A stretch of 39,651 nt of DNA from Candidatus Kutchimonas denitrificans. GTDB lineage: Bacteria > Gemmatimonadota > Gemmatimonadetes > Palauibacterales > KS3-K002. Below are positions 16,731 through 24,597 of the stretch, in pieces. The notes under the pieces are model-generated. The model made no database searches, was not told where the DNA came from, and was given only the letters and a program-made list of their open reading frames with translations. Location: positions 16,357 to 56,007 of the forward strand of contig JAACAK010000022.1 in the NCBI GenBank assembly GCA_011774835.1, given 5' to 3'. Every line of letters starts with the position of its first letter. The first letter of the stretch is position 1. The position numbers and the translations under genes were made by a program.

Positions 16731-16758
16731 GGCCCCGCCGAATACCGACGGCGGGGCC
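16731..16758. terminator. Perfect 10-bp stem hairpin between convergent genes
   Basis: GGCCCCGCCG (16731-16740) pairs with CGGCGGGGCC (16749-16758) across an 8-nt loop. It lies between the convergent SDR and channel genes and can act for both. There is no long T-run. Confidence 0.65.
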
Positions 16759-16791
16759 CCTGTGCCTTCAACTCGACGGCCGCAGGTCCCG

Positions 16792-18330
16792 CTAGTCCTG
16801 CGACTTGATCGATTTGACCCACTTCTCCAACTCGCGCGCCGCGATCTCGCGGCCGCCGATCCCGAACGAGATCGCCGCCGCGACGGCGACCGCGCCCAGC
16901 ACCACCGCGAACAGGATATTGATGATCTCGGTTGCCAGGCCCATCTGGCTCAACGCCATGGCGCCGGCCAGCACCAGGATGGCGATCCGCGACGCCAGTG
17001 CCAGCACCCGGGCCTGTCCCGTGCCCGCGGCCAGCACGCGGTTGGCCACCAGGTTGGCGACGAAGAGGCCGACGGCGAAGATCACCAGGCCCAGGATTAC
17101 CCGGCCGGCGAACACGGTGAACTCGCTCACCAGCTCTGCCAGCTCGCCGAACCCGACGAGCCGCAGCGCCTCGATCGTCGCGAACAGCAGGATGATCACG
17201 AGCACGAGATAGCCGGCGATCGCCGAGGGCTTCCGCTCCTGCTCCTGCTCGCTCGGCACGATACCGAGCCGTTGGATCAGCGCGTCGAAGCCCACGCTCT
17301 CCAGTAGGTTGGTGATCAGACCGGCGACCACCCGACCGACCACGTAGGCGATGGCGATGAGCAGCGCCGCGGCGAACAGGGCGGGCAGCGCCACCAGGAA
17401 CGCGTTCAGCATGTTGGCGGCCGGTCGGGTCACCGCCTCGATCGCCAGCGCGTTGAGCGCGGCCACCAGCACCGGGACCAGCACCAGGATGTAGACGATC
17501 AGGCCGATGACGCCGGACAGCCCCTGCTTGCCCACCACCCGGGAGATCCCCGCACGCTCCCCGAGCCGATCGACTCCAACCGCCATCAGCAGGTTGGTGA
17601 CGATCCGCTGCACGATCCGAGCGATGAACCAGCCGACGCCCAGGATGACCGCGGCGGTAAAGATATTGGGCAGGAAGGCGAGCACTTCGTTGACCATGCT
17701 CTGCACCGGCTGCAGCAGGCCCTCCAGGTTCAGCGCGCCGAGCACGGCCGGCACGAAGAACAGGAAGACCAGCCAGTAGACAGCGTCGGCCAACGTCTTC
17801 GTCAGCGGGACCGGGCGTTCTTCCTCGATCCCGGCCTGATCGCCCAGCCGCTCATCCAGCTTGGCCGCGCTCAGCCCCCGGGTGATCAGCAGCCGCAGCA
17901 GGCTGGCCACGCCCCACGCGATCAGCAACAGGATCGCGGCGCCCAGCAGGCGCGGGATGAACTCGAAGATCTCGGTAAGCAGTCGGTTGAGTGGCTCCGT
18001 GACCACCGTCAGGCCCAGCGTCTGGAAGAAGGCCACGAGGACGAAGAGCATCAGGATATAGAACGTCCCCTTGCCGACCCAGCGCTCCGGCTCCCTTCCC
18101 ACTGCCGCCTCGTCCGGCGCCCAGCCCGCGATCCGGTCCCCCAGACCCGTCCGCTTCACCGCCACCCGAACCAGCGCCGCGATCACCAGCGACACCAGCC
18201 AGCCGACGATGAGCACAGCCAGCGCCGCCAGCAGGCTGGGCAGGTTCGTGGAGAACCAGTCCACCAGCTGGTCCCACATGTTCTGTAGCCGTCCCACCGC
18301 CTGGGCGGCCTGCGCAGCTGCGTCTTGCAT
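16792..18330 (-). CDS. CmpX/MscS-type multi-TM channel with repeated TM-helix motifs
   Basis: 512-residue inner-membrane protein with about ten hydrophobic segments in repeats of the conserved TM-helix family linked to mechanosensitive channels: NLPSLLAALAVLIVGWLVSLVI, FIPRLLGAAILLLIAWGVASLL, FLPNIFTAAVILGVGWFIARIV, ALPALFAAALLIAIAYVVGRVV, each followed by basic/gated L-x-R-L-GI motifs. The end (AAAISFGIGGREIAARELEKWV) corresponds to the MscS pore-helix start, truncated before the large cytoplasmic vestibule. That architecture is like CmpX of Pseudomonas, involved in membrane-tension or envelope responses. Shine-Dalgarno GGAGGGA lies just before the start. It is divergent from the TIR gene. 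Confidence 0.85.
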   Translation of the reverse strand: MQDAAAQAAQAVGRLQNMWDQLVDWFSTNLPSLLAALAVLIVGWLVSLVIAALVRVAVKRTGLGDRIAGWAPDEAAVGREPERWVGKGTFYILMLFVLVAFFQTLGLTVVTEPLNRLLTEIFEFIPRLLGAAILLLIAWGVASLLRLLITRGLSAAKLDERLGDQAGIEEERPVPLTKTLADAVYWLVFLFFVPAVLGALNLEGLLQPVQSMVNEVLAFLPNIFTAAVILGVGWFIARIVQRIVTNLLMAVGVDRLGERAGISRVVGKQGLSGVIGLIVYILVLVPVLVAALNALAIEAVTRPAANMLNAFLVALPALFAAALLIAIAYVVGRVVAGLITNLLESVGFDALIQRLGIVPSEQEQERKPSAIAGYLVLVIILLFATIEALRLVGFGELAELVSEFTVFAGRVILGLVIFAVGLFVANLVANRVLAAGTGQARVLALASRIAILVLAGAMALSQMGLATEIINILFAVVLGAVAVAAAISFGIGGREIAARELEKWVKSIKSQD

Positions 18331-18717
18331 CGGTCCCTCCTCGGGTTCGATGGACGATGTGAAAAGACATGATTCAGATGTCAGTCGGAAACGCGCACGG
18401 CTCCGACCGTTCGGCGAAAGAGAACCGCTGTCAGCTACTCGAAAATTTCTCGCGTTGGGTGAACCCCACCAAGTTAAGGGGTGCGCCGAGGATTGTCAGC
18501 AATTCCTGGCGGGGCCCCCGGCGCTGTGAGATCTGCCGGGGGGATTCGGCTGCGTCGAACCGACAGCCCGGGTGCGGCTGGGGTTACCGCGACATTTCGG
18601 CGAGTTTCGGGAGGTGTCGTACACACCCCAACTCGACTATCGTTGGGCCGGTAGCCGAGCCGCCTCAGCCGTGGACGGGTGGCCGTAGACGCCCTGCTTG
18701 GGATATTTTGACGAGCG
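18331..18717 (+). other. Divergent intergenic region with two small hairpins
   Basis: About 387 bp between the channel and the TIR gene. No gene is supported. Two adjacent inverted repeats lie near the TIR side: GGTGT/ACACC (18613-18617 and 18623-18627) and CCCAAC/GTTGGG (18627-18632 and 18642-18647). A TATTTT (18704-18709) sits nine bases from the TIR start, too close for a normal leader unless the mRNA is nearly leaderless. Confidence 0.4.
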
Positions 18718-19128
18718 ATGCCCCTGGTTTTCATCTCCTACGCCAGCGATGACGAGGCCAAAGCCGTGAAGCTGGCCCGGGCCCTCCGACGCGCCAAGGA
18801 CATCGATGTCTGGATAGATATCGAACAGATCGAACCGGCCGACGACTTCCTCGACAAGATGACCGACGGGATCAAGCGGGCCGACAAGTTCATCGTCTGC
18901 CTGAGCCCCGCCTTCACCTCCCGGCCGCCCACGTCCTGGGTTCGTCGAGAGCTCAAGCAGGCCATCGTCAAGGAAGTAAAAAGCGGGCAGCTGAGCATCA
19001 TCCCGGTGCGGCTGCTGAAGGGCGGCGAGATCCCGGACGAGCTGGGGACCCGCGCCTACGCCGACCTGTCCACACGGAAGCGCTGGAAGCGGAACCTTCC
19101 GCGCCTGATCAAGGCGATCCGCAAGTAG
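18718..19128 (+). CDS. Stand-alone TIR-domain protein
   Basis: 136 residues, essentially one TIR domain: beta-A box VFISYASDD, the BB-loop zone DVWIDIEQIEPADDF, strand FIVCLSP, and helix SWVRRELKQAI carrying Glu78 at the position of the catalytic glutamate of TIR NADases. TIR domains hydrolyse or cyclise NAD+ or act as protein-protein adaptors; the kept glutamate favours the enzyme reading. No effector, STING, SAVED, Thoeris or NLR-type partner is adjacent: neighbours are a channel gene (divergent) and a two-TM protein (convergent). Shine-Dalgarno is poor. Confidence 0.88.
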   Translation: MPLVFISYASDDEAKAVKLARALRRAKDIDVWIDIEQIEPADDFLDKMTDGIKRADKFIVCLSPAFTSRPPTSWVRRELKQAIVKEVKSGQLSIIPVRLLKGGEIPDELGTRAYADLSTRKRWKRNLPRLIKAIRK

Positions 19129-19149
19129 CGCCGATCTGGACCCGGACCC

Positions 19150-19164
19150 GCCGGATCCTCCGGC
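19150..19164. terminator. Small hairpin between convergent TIR and two-TM genes
   Basis: GCCGGA-TCC-TCCGGC forms a perfect 6-bp stem with a 3-nt loop in the 50-bp gap. Short but well placed for both transcripts. Confidence 0.35.
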
Positions 19165-19178
19165 CTGCCGAGCCCCCG

Positions 19179-19934
19179 TTAGCCCTCGGCGGCGTCGCCG
19201 GGTAGCGACCGATCGGCCCCCGCCCCGCTTTCAACCCGTCGATCCTGAAGCTCGCTGACCCGGGCGCTGAGGCGCCGGCCGAGCGCCTCCAGTGGGGCCG
19301 CGGCCCGGGCGGCGATCCGCTGCCAGAGCGTTCTCGCGCCCAGGTACGCAGCGCCCCAGATGGCGGCGATCGCGCCCAGCTCGACGGGGACCGCCGCATG
19401 CAGCTCGGTCCCCGCCACCACCGACATTAGAGTCGCGATGATCCCGGCGCCGACGAATCGCGCCAGCGCCAGGTTGCCGTAGTGGCCCGCGATCCGGATC
19501 TCCGTCCGGCCGCCCCGCGGCGCGATCTCCAGTTGCTCCGTGCTCAACTCTGGCCCCATCGCCCGCCATTCCAGCGAGTCGAAGACCGTTTCGATCGTCC
19601 CTTCCTTCCCGGTGACGTCCCGAATGATCGGAACCAGTTCCGCCAGCTCGCTCTCTGACAGCTCGCCGGGGATCGATGTCCGCCAGCGGAACGACGTCGG
19701 CGCGCCATACAGCTTCGACCCGCGCGGCTCGCGGCCCGCCTCGAAGGCCGCCGCCGCCTGACGGACCAGCTCCGGATCGATCTCGGCCTCCGCCGCGATC
19801 CGCTCGATCTCACCCAGCGTGTGGCCGCCCCGATCCGCGTCCTCCGCCTCCAGCTCCGCCGCCAGCTTGAGGATGATCGCCATCTCCTTCTCGCTGTAGC
19901 GGCCGCCGCCTCCTCCTCCTCTCTTCTCTGACAT
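19179..19934 (-). CDS. Two-TM protein with N-terminal helical module
   Basis: 251 residues. After a Gly-rich start (MSEKRGGGGGG) comes a helical module (about 12-65: RYSEKEMAIILKLAAELEAE, then HTLGEIERIAAEAEIDPELV) that I recall as a recurring N-terminal element in predicted membrane proteins of Gemmatimonadota/Acidobacteriota. Residues about 85-150 are an amphipathic beta-rich region (PGELSESELAELVPIIRD, IETVFDSLEWRAM, TEIRIAGHY). Two TM segments follow (about 156-178 and 182-202), then a charged tail. No catalytic motif is visible and I assign no function. Initiation signals are weak; the ATG at 19934 is the first in frame. Confidence 0.7.
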   Translation of the reverse strand: MSEKRGGGGGGRYSEKEMAIILKLAAELEAEDADRGGHTLGEIERIAAEAEIDPELVRQAAAAFEAGREPRGSKLYGAPTSFRWRTSIPGELSESELAELVPIIRDVTGKEGTIETVFDSLEWRAMGPELSTEQLEIAPRGGRTEIRIAGHYGNLALARFVGAGIIATLMSVVAGTELHAAVPVELGAIAAIWGAAYLGARTLWQRIAARAAAPLEALGRRLSARVSELQDRRVESGAGADRSLPGDAAEG

Positions 19935-20003
19935 GAAGGCTAAAGTAGGCCCGGGCCGTGGCGGATCAATGAGCGCCGCCGCACGGCCGCCGACGGATCG
20001 GGC

Positions 20004-20030
20004 TTGCGCGAGGGGGGCCGGCGCTATACT
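20004..20030 (+). promoter_or_regulatory. Putative sigma70-type promoter of padR-permease operon
   Basis: -35-like TTGCGC at 20004-20009 and -10 TATACT at 20025-20030, spacer 15 bp. The -10 box directly abuts the palindrome at 20031-20056, so a bound repressor would cover the start site. Confidence 0.5.
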
Positions 20031-20056
20031 CTCTTAGAGAATATATTCTCGAAGAG
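20031..20056. promoter_or_regulatory. 26-bp palindromic operator, probably for the PadR-family repressor
   Basis: Twelve of 13 base pairs are symmetric about 20043/20044; the centre GAGAATATATTCTC (20037-20050) is a perfect 14-bp palindrome and the flanks are CTCTT and AAGAG. It starts right after the -10 box and ends 42 bp before the PadR start. Autorepression is the usual mode of this family. Confidence 0.65.
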
Positions 20057-20098
20057 ACCTTTCCCACCTCTCGACGGAGAGCCTTCGACGGGACCGCT

Positions 20099-20461
20099 AT
20101 GAGCCAGAAACGCGACCCGCGCGATTTCCTGCCTCTCACCGACGTGGCCTTTCAGGTCATGCTGACCCTGGCCGACGGTCCGGCCCACGGCTACGGCGTG
20201 ATGATCGAGGTGGAGCGCCGGACGGACGGGGCGGTGAAGCTGCGTCCCGGGACGCTGTATCGGGCCATCAGTCGGCTGCACGAAGCCGGGCTGCTGGAGG
20301 AGGCCGAGGAGCGTCCGGCGCCGGAGGCCGACGACGAGCGCCGACGCTACTACCGGCTCACGGATCTGGGCCGGCGGGTGGCGGCGGCGGAGGCCAGGCG
20401 CCGGACGCGCGAGGTCGAGTGGGCGCGCGATGCCGGCCTCCTGCAGCCGAAACGAGCGTAG
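20099..20461 (+). CDS. PadR-family transcriptional regulator
   Basis: 120-residue winged-helix regulator. Features of the family: PLTDVAFQVMLTLADGPAHGYGVM (helix 1-2 region), KLRPGTLYRAISRLHEAGLL (recognition helix), and wing residues ERRRYYRLTDLGRRV. PadR proteins repress efflux or permease genes and are released by a small ligand. The short C-terminal helix (EARRRTREVEWARDAG) would form the dimer. It is 12 bp upstream of an ADOP permease on the same strand, a pairing common in Acidobacteriota-type genomes. The palindrome at 20031-20056 is its likely operator. A GGGA lies six bases before the ATG. Confidence 0.92.
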   Translation: MSQKRDPRDFLPLTDVAFQVMLTLADGPAHGYGVMIEVERRTDGAVKLRPGTLYRAISRLHEAGLLEEAEERPAPEADDERRRYYRLTDLGRRVAAAEARRRTREVEWARDAGLLQPKRA

Positions 20462-20473
20462 CGAGAGCGGCCG

Positions 20474-23155
20474 ATGCGGCTACCCCGACTCATTCTGTTG
20501 CTGTATCCCCGCCGGTTCCGGGCGCGGGTGGGCGATGAGCTGCTGCAGACGCTGCGCGATGTCCACGACGGCGATGTGAGTCGTCGCGGTCGAGTCCGTG
20601 CGTGCGGCCGGTTGGCCCTCGACCTGGCAGACCTGATCATCGGCGGCCTGATCGAGCGCGCCCGGGGTCTGCGAGCCCGGCGCGGCAACCCGGTCTCTTC
20701 CTCCGGACCCCCGCCTAAGAAGGAAACCGAGATGTCGACGATTCTGCAGGATGTTCGCTACTCGCTACGCTGGATCCGCAAGCAGCCGGGATTCACCGCG
20801 ATCGTGGTTTTGACGGTGGCCCTGGGCGTCGGGGTGAACACCTCGATGTTCAGCGTCGTATACGGCGTGCTACTGGAACCGCTGCCTTACGAAGAGCCGG
20901 AGGAGCTGGTCTTGGTCTTCCAGACCGACCGCTTCAACGACACGCGTCGCGAGGGCGTCTCGGGTCCGGACTATTTCGACTACGTGGAACGTCAGAGCGT
21001 GTTCGAGTGGTTGGCCGCCTTCGCCGGTGCGCCGAACCCGACACTGACGCCGGCCGACGGGGAGGCCGAGCGTCTGAACGCAGTTCAGGTGACGCACACG
21101 CTGTTCCCGACGCTGGGGTGGAGCGCGGCGCTGGGCCGCACGTTCGTGCCGGAGGAAGATGTGCCGGACGGACCGGCGGTCACGGTGCTGAGTCACGGGC
21201 TGTGGACGAGACGGTTCGGGGCCGACTCGACGATCGTCGGCCGCACGATCCGCCTCGATGGTAACGCCTATACCGTGGTCGGTGTGATGCCACCCGATTT
21301 CCGTTTCGGCGGTGACGCCGATCTGTGGCTTCCCTTGGGCTACACTCCCGTCACGAGCGATCGGGGGGTGCACAACCTCCTGGTGATCGGACGGATGCGC
21401 GATGACGTCTCGCTGGCCACGGCGCAGGCGGAGATGGACGCGATCATGGCCGCGCTGGAGGAGACGTATCCCGACGACAACGTGGGTCGGGGCGCCAACC
21501 TGGTGCGTATGGAGACCGTGGTGACCGGTGATGTGCGTCCCGCACTGCTGCTGCTGATGGGCGCGGTGGCCTTGGTCCTGGTCATCTCCTGCGCCAACGT
21601 GGCGAACCTGCTGCTGACGCGGAGTATTACCCGTCATCGCGAGGTAGCGGTGCGCGCCGCGCTGGGCGCCAGCCGTCGCCGACTGATCGGTCAGTTCCTC
21701 TCCGAGAGCCTGTTGCTGGCGCTGGCCGGCGGTGCCCTCGGCCTCCTGTTCGCCGTCGCCGGGATCGAGCTGTTGCGCGACCTGGCGCCGGCGGCGCTGC
21801 CGCAGATCAAGACATACTCGCTCAACGCGCCGGTCCTGCTCTTCGCGCTGGGCGCCACGCTGGCCACCGGCATCACCTTCGGGGTGCTGCCGGCCATCCG
21901 CACGTCGAGACCGAACCTGAACGAAGAGCTGGCCGAGGGCGGCCGTGGCTCGACGGAAGGCCGGACGGGCCGACTGCGCGACGCGATCGCGGTCGCCCAG
22001 GTAGCGCTGGCGTTCGTGCTGGCGGTCGGTGCGGGTCTGACCCTGCGGAGCATGTGGAACATCGCCCACGTCGACCCGGGGTTCAATCACGAGAACCTGG
22101 TGCGGCTGTCGGTGAGCCTGCCGCAGGTGCGCTATCCGAACAGCTTCGGCGATTGGCCGAATGTCCCCGAGGTCCAGAGGTTTCATGCCGAGGTGGTGGA
22201 GCGGGCCGAGCGGCTGCCGTTCGTGCGCAGCGCTGCCCTGGCCCTCAACAACCCGACGGTCCCCGGCTGGACCACACGGGTCCGGGTCGAGGGTGGGCCC
22301 GAGACCGTGGAGGAGGGCGTCGAGGAGGAGCGGATCCGGCCGGTGAGCGCCGGTTACTTCGCCACGACCGGGGTCCGCCTGCTACGCGGCCGCGATTTCG
22401 ACGACCGCGACGATGGCAGCGCTCCCCTCGTCGGAATCGTCAACCAATCGTTCGCCCGCAAGTACTTCCCAGACGAGGGCGCTCTCGGCGAGCGGTTCCA
22501 CTTCTGGGGGGCCTGGCGCGAGATCGTAGGCGTCGTCGCCGACGTGAAGTTCATGGGTCTCGATCAGGAGACGCGGCCGGCGTTCTATGTGCCGCTGACG
22601 CAGGTCCCGTTCTCGCAGTTCGACATCCTGGTGCGGGCGGAACCCGGATCGACAGAGAAGGTGGTTCAGGCCATGCGGACCGAGATCCGCCAGCTGGATC
22701 CCGAACTCGCCGTGTTCAACGCCGGCTCCGTCGAGCAGCTGGTCTCTCGGCTGATGGCGCCGCAGCGGTTCAACCTGATCATGCTGGGACTGTTTGCAGC
22801 GCTGGCTCTGACTCTGGCCGCGGTGGGGATCTACGGTGTCATCGCATACGGCGTCGGCCGTCGGATCCGCGAGTTCGGCGTACGCATGTCGCTGGGAGCC
22901 GATCGTTCGCGAATCGTACAGCTCGTGCTGTCGCAGGGGATGAAGTTGGCGGGCGTCGGAATCCTGCTCGGGCTGGTCGCCGCGCTGGCGGCCTCCCGGC
23001 TCATCTCGGGGCTGCTGTTCGATGTCGCCGCCGTCGACCCGGCGACGCTGGCCGGGGTGGCAGTCTTCCTGGCCCTCGTGGCGCTGGCGGCCGCTGTGGT
23101 CCCCGCGCTCCGTGCGGGTCGCGTGAATCCCGTGGTGGCATTGCGTGAGGAGTAG
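20474..23155 (+). CDS. ADOP-type large FtsX/MacB permease with N-terminal prefix domain
   Basis: 893 residues. Residues 1-70 form a soluble prefix (LYPRRFRARVGDELLQTLRDV, then DLADLIIGGLIERARG) seen in front of some ADOP permeases. The permease proper starts near residue 88 (LQDVRYSLRWIRKQPGF) with TM1 at about 108-131, a large periplasmic MacB-core, three TMs in the middle (LLLLMGAVALVLVISCANVANLLL then GGALGLLFAVAGIELL), a second periplasmic domain, and the closing FtsX set (LIMLGLFAALALTLAAVGIYGVIAYG to the end ARLNPVVALREE-type terminus). Such duplicated orphan permeases lack an adjacent ATPase. An internal ATG at 20732 (residue 87) has its own AAGGAAA and could give a prefix-less form. 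Confidence 0.92.
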   Translation: MRLPRLILLLYPRRFRARVGDELLQTLRDVHDGDVSRRGRVRACGRLALDLADLIIGGLIERARGLRARRGNPVSSSGPPPKKETEMSTILQDVRYSLRWIRKQPGFTAIVVLTVALGVGVNTSMFSVVYGVLLEPLPYEEPEELVLVFQTDRFNDTRREGVSGPDYFDYVERQSVFEWLAAFAGAPNPTLTPADGEAERLNAVQVTHTLFPTLGWSAALGRTFVPEEDVPDGPAVTVLSHGLWTRRFGADSTIVGRTIRLDGNAYTVVGVMPPDFRFGGDADLWLPLGYTPVTSDRGVHNLLVIGRMRDDVSLATAQAEMDAIMAALEETYPDDNVGRGANLVRMETVVTGDVRPALLLLMGAVALVLVISCANVANLLLTRSITRHREVAVRAALGASRRRLIGQFLSESLLLALAGGALGLLFAVAGIELLRDLAPAALPQIKTYSLNAPVLLFALGATLATGITFGVLPAIRTSRPNLNEELAEGGRGSTEGRTGRLRDAIAVAQVALAFVLAVGAGLTLRSMWNIAHVDPGFNHENLVRLSVSLPQVRYPNSFGDWPNVPEVQRFHAEVVERAERLPFVRSAALALNNPTVPGWTTRVRVEGGPETVEEGVEEERIRPVSAGYFATTGVRLLRGRDFDDRDDGSAPLVGIVNQSFARKYFPDEGALGERFHFWGAWREIVGVVADVKFMGLDQETRPAFYVPLTQVPFSQFDILVRAEPGSTEKVVQAMRTEIRQLDPELAVFNAGSVEQLVSRLMAPQRFNLIMLGLFAALALTLAAVGIYGVIAYGVGRRIREFGVRMSLGADRSRIVQLVLSQGMKLAGVGILLGLVAALAASRLISGLLFDVAAVDPATLAGVAVFLALVALAAAVVPALRAGRVNPVVALREE

Positions 23156-23224
23156 GCGCCCGCGACGGGGAGGCGCGCTTTCGGTCAGAAACCTCTGCCG
23201 CAGCCGGTGGCCGCGGCGCAGGGA

Positions 23225-23443
23225 TCAGCGGTTCCGGTAGGTGATGCGGCCCCGCTCCAGGTCGTAAGGCGAGACCTCGACGGTGACCCGGTCGCCCTCC
23301 ACGACCCGGATGTAGAACTTCCTCATCTTGCCGGCCAGCGTGGCGAGGACCTCGTGGCCGTTCTCCAGCTCGACGCGGAACATCGCGTTTGGCAGCGCTT
23401 CCGCGACCGTACCTTCCAACTCGATGGCTTCGGTTTTCGCCAT
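23225..23443 (-). CDS. infA: Translation initiation factor IF-1
   Basis: 72 residues, the full standard length, an S1-like OB fold binding the ribosomal A site during initiation. Motifs: [41 protein letters not shown] and [18 protein letters not shown], nearly family consensus. AAGGG lies about seven bases before the ATG. It is not in a ribosomal-protein operon here but stands alone, convergent with the ADOP permease gene, with a 347-bp upstream region to the divergent LolA-like gene. No oddity in the coding sequence. Confidence 0.97.
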   Translation of the reverse strand: MAKTEAIELEGTVAEALPNAMFRVELENGHEVLATLAGKMRKFYIRVVEGDRVTVEVSPYDLERGRITYRNR

Positions 23444-23790
23444 ATTCTACCCTTCTTTTTGGTTCGGTGGAACAAAACCCCCTTCCGCGAACCCCGCTGG
23501 AAGGGGAATCTGCACGCGATCCAGGCGTGCGCTCATCGCATAACATAACCCTTCAGCCTGGCATCGCGACCCCCCGCCCGAGCTGATCGGTGTTGTGTCC
23601 GTCTGGACACCACGGGCCCCCCAACCCGTGTGCGCTCGAACACGCGCGCTGGCGGCCCGGGCGCTCCCGCTCGGCGTCAAGCCCGCAAGCGATTGCTACG
23701 GCGTGGGTTACGGGGCGGCCAGTTTTCGGGCAAGCCTGGCACTCCACCTGCCCTCGTTGGGTGCGGCACCGATAACCGGGAGAAAAGATC
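23444..23790. other. Divergent intergenic region between infA and the LolA-like gene
   Basis: About 347 bp with promoters presumed for both sides but none convincing by eye. A perfect hairpin GTGTCC-GTCT-GGACAC lies at 23595-23610 and a small GGTGC-G-GCACC at 23760-23770. I see no RNA gene or open frame with start signals. Confidence 0.4.
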
Positions 23791-24495
23791 ATGATCATGT
23801 GGTTCGCAGTTCTGGCGGCGCTGGCGGCCCCGACGGCGGGTTCGGCGATCGCGGGGAACCAGGACACCCTGCCCACCCTGGATCGGCTGCTCGAGCGTTA
23901 CGTCGAGGCGGTTGGCGGGCGCGAAGCGATCTCGAAGTTGAAGACCCGGGTGGGGGAGGGGCGCCTGGTGACGGATCTACCGACCTGGGAACCGCCGGTC
24001 CACGAGAGCGACGCCTTTCGCATCTACGCCAGGACGCCCGGCAAGTATCTCTACGTGCACCGCACGGAGTCGGGGACGGACCGGGACGCCTGCGACGGCG
24101 GGGCGTGCTGGCGCGTGGTCGACGGCGAGCTGGAGCGGGATGCGCACTACGACCCGCGGTTCGCCTGGTTCCTCGATCCGCAGGGCGCGCTGCTCATGAA
24201 GGAGTATTTCCCGGCCATGCGGGTTACCGGATCCGCGACGCTGGACGGCCGCCGGGTCTATCGGGTCGACATCGACGACGATGAGTCCCACGCCCTCTAC
24301 TTCGATGCCGAGACGGGTCTGCTCCTCCGGCTGGGCTACAACCGGACGCTGAACGATTACCGCGAGGTGGATGGCGTGCTGGTGCCCTTCCGCCTGGAGA
24401 TCAGCCGCAAGGGCGGTTCGAGCACGTACATCTTCGACTCGATCGAGCACAACCTGCCGCTGCAGGACAGCCTCTTCAATCCGCCCCGCCGCTGA
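23791..24495 (+). CDS. Exported LolA/LolB-fold-like protein
   Basis: 234 residues, ATG preceded by GGGAGAAAAGATC. Signal peptide about 1-21 (AGSAIA). The mature start LDRLLERYVEAVGGREAISKLKTRVGEGRL is the usual N-terminus of outer-membrane lipoprotein-sorting-like proteins found in many Gemmatimonadota and Acidobacteriota, which share the LolA-type half-barrel. A repeated strand pattern follows (ALYFDAETGLLLRLGYNRTLNDYREVDGVLVPFRLEIS). Two close Cys (CDGGAC, about 99-104) may form a disulfide. Function may be lipid or hydrophobic ligand binding in the periplasm; it is not the housekeeping LolA. A strong hairpin follows the stop. Confidence 0.78.
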   Translation: MIMWFAVLAALAAPTAGSAIAGNQDTLPTLDRLLERYVEAVGGREAISKLKTRVGEGRLVTDLPTWEPPVHESDAFRIYARTPGKYLYVHRTESGTDRDACDGGACWRVVDGELERDAHYDPRFAWFLDPQGALLMKEYFPAMRVTGSATLDGRRVYRVDIDDDESHALYFDAETGLLLRLGYNRTLNDYREVDGVLVPFRLEISRKGGSSTYIFDSIEHNLPLQDSLFNPPRR

Positions 24496-24506
24496 TCCGC
24501 ACCATC

Positions 24507-24537
24507 GCCCTGCCGGCCCTCGAAGGGTCGGCGGGGC
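24507..24537 (+). terminator. Strong hairpin after the LolA-like gene
   Basis: A 14-bp stem (24507-24520 with 24524-24537, two G-U pairs) closes on a 3-nt CGA loop, 12 bases past the stop. There is no T-run, so it may be factor-assisted, but stem length and position support termination. Confidence 0.6.
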
Positions 24538-24597
24538 ACCCGCCCAAAGTCCATCGACTGTCGAGGTTTGACGGGTCGGCTATCTTCGAGGTGGACC

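Noticed and set aside
18718-19934. Known TIR-based defence system (Thoeris, CBASS-TIR or TIR-NLR)
   Set aside because: No SIR2-like, cyclase, STING or NLR-type gene is adjacent.
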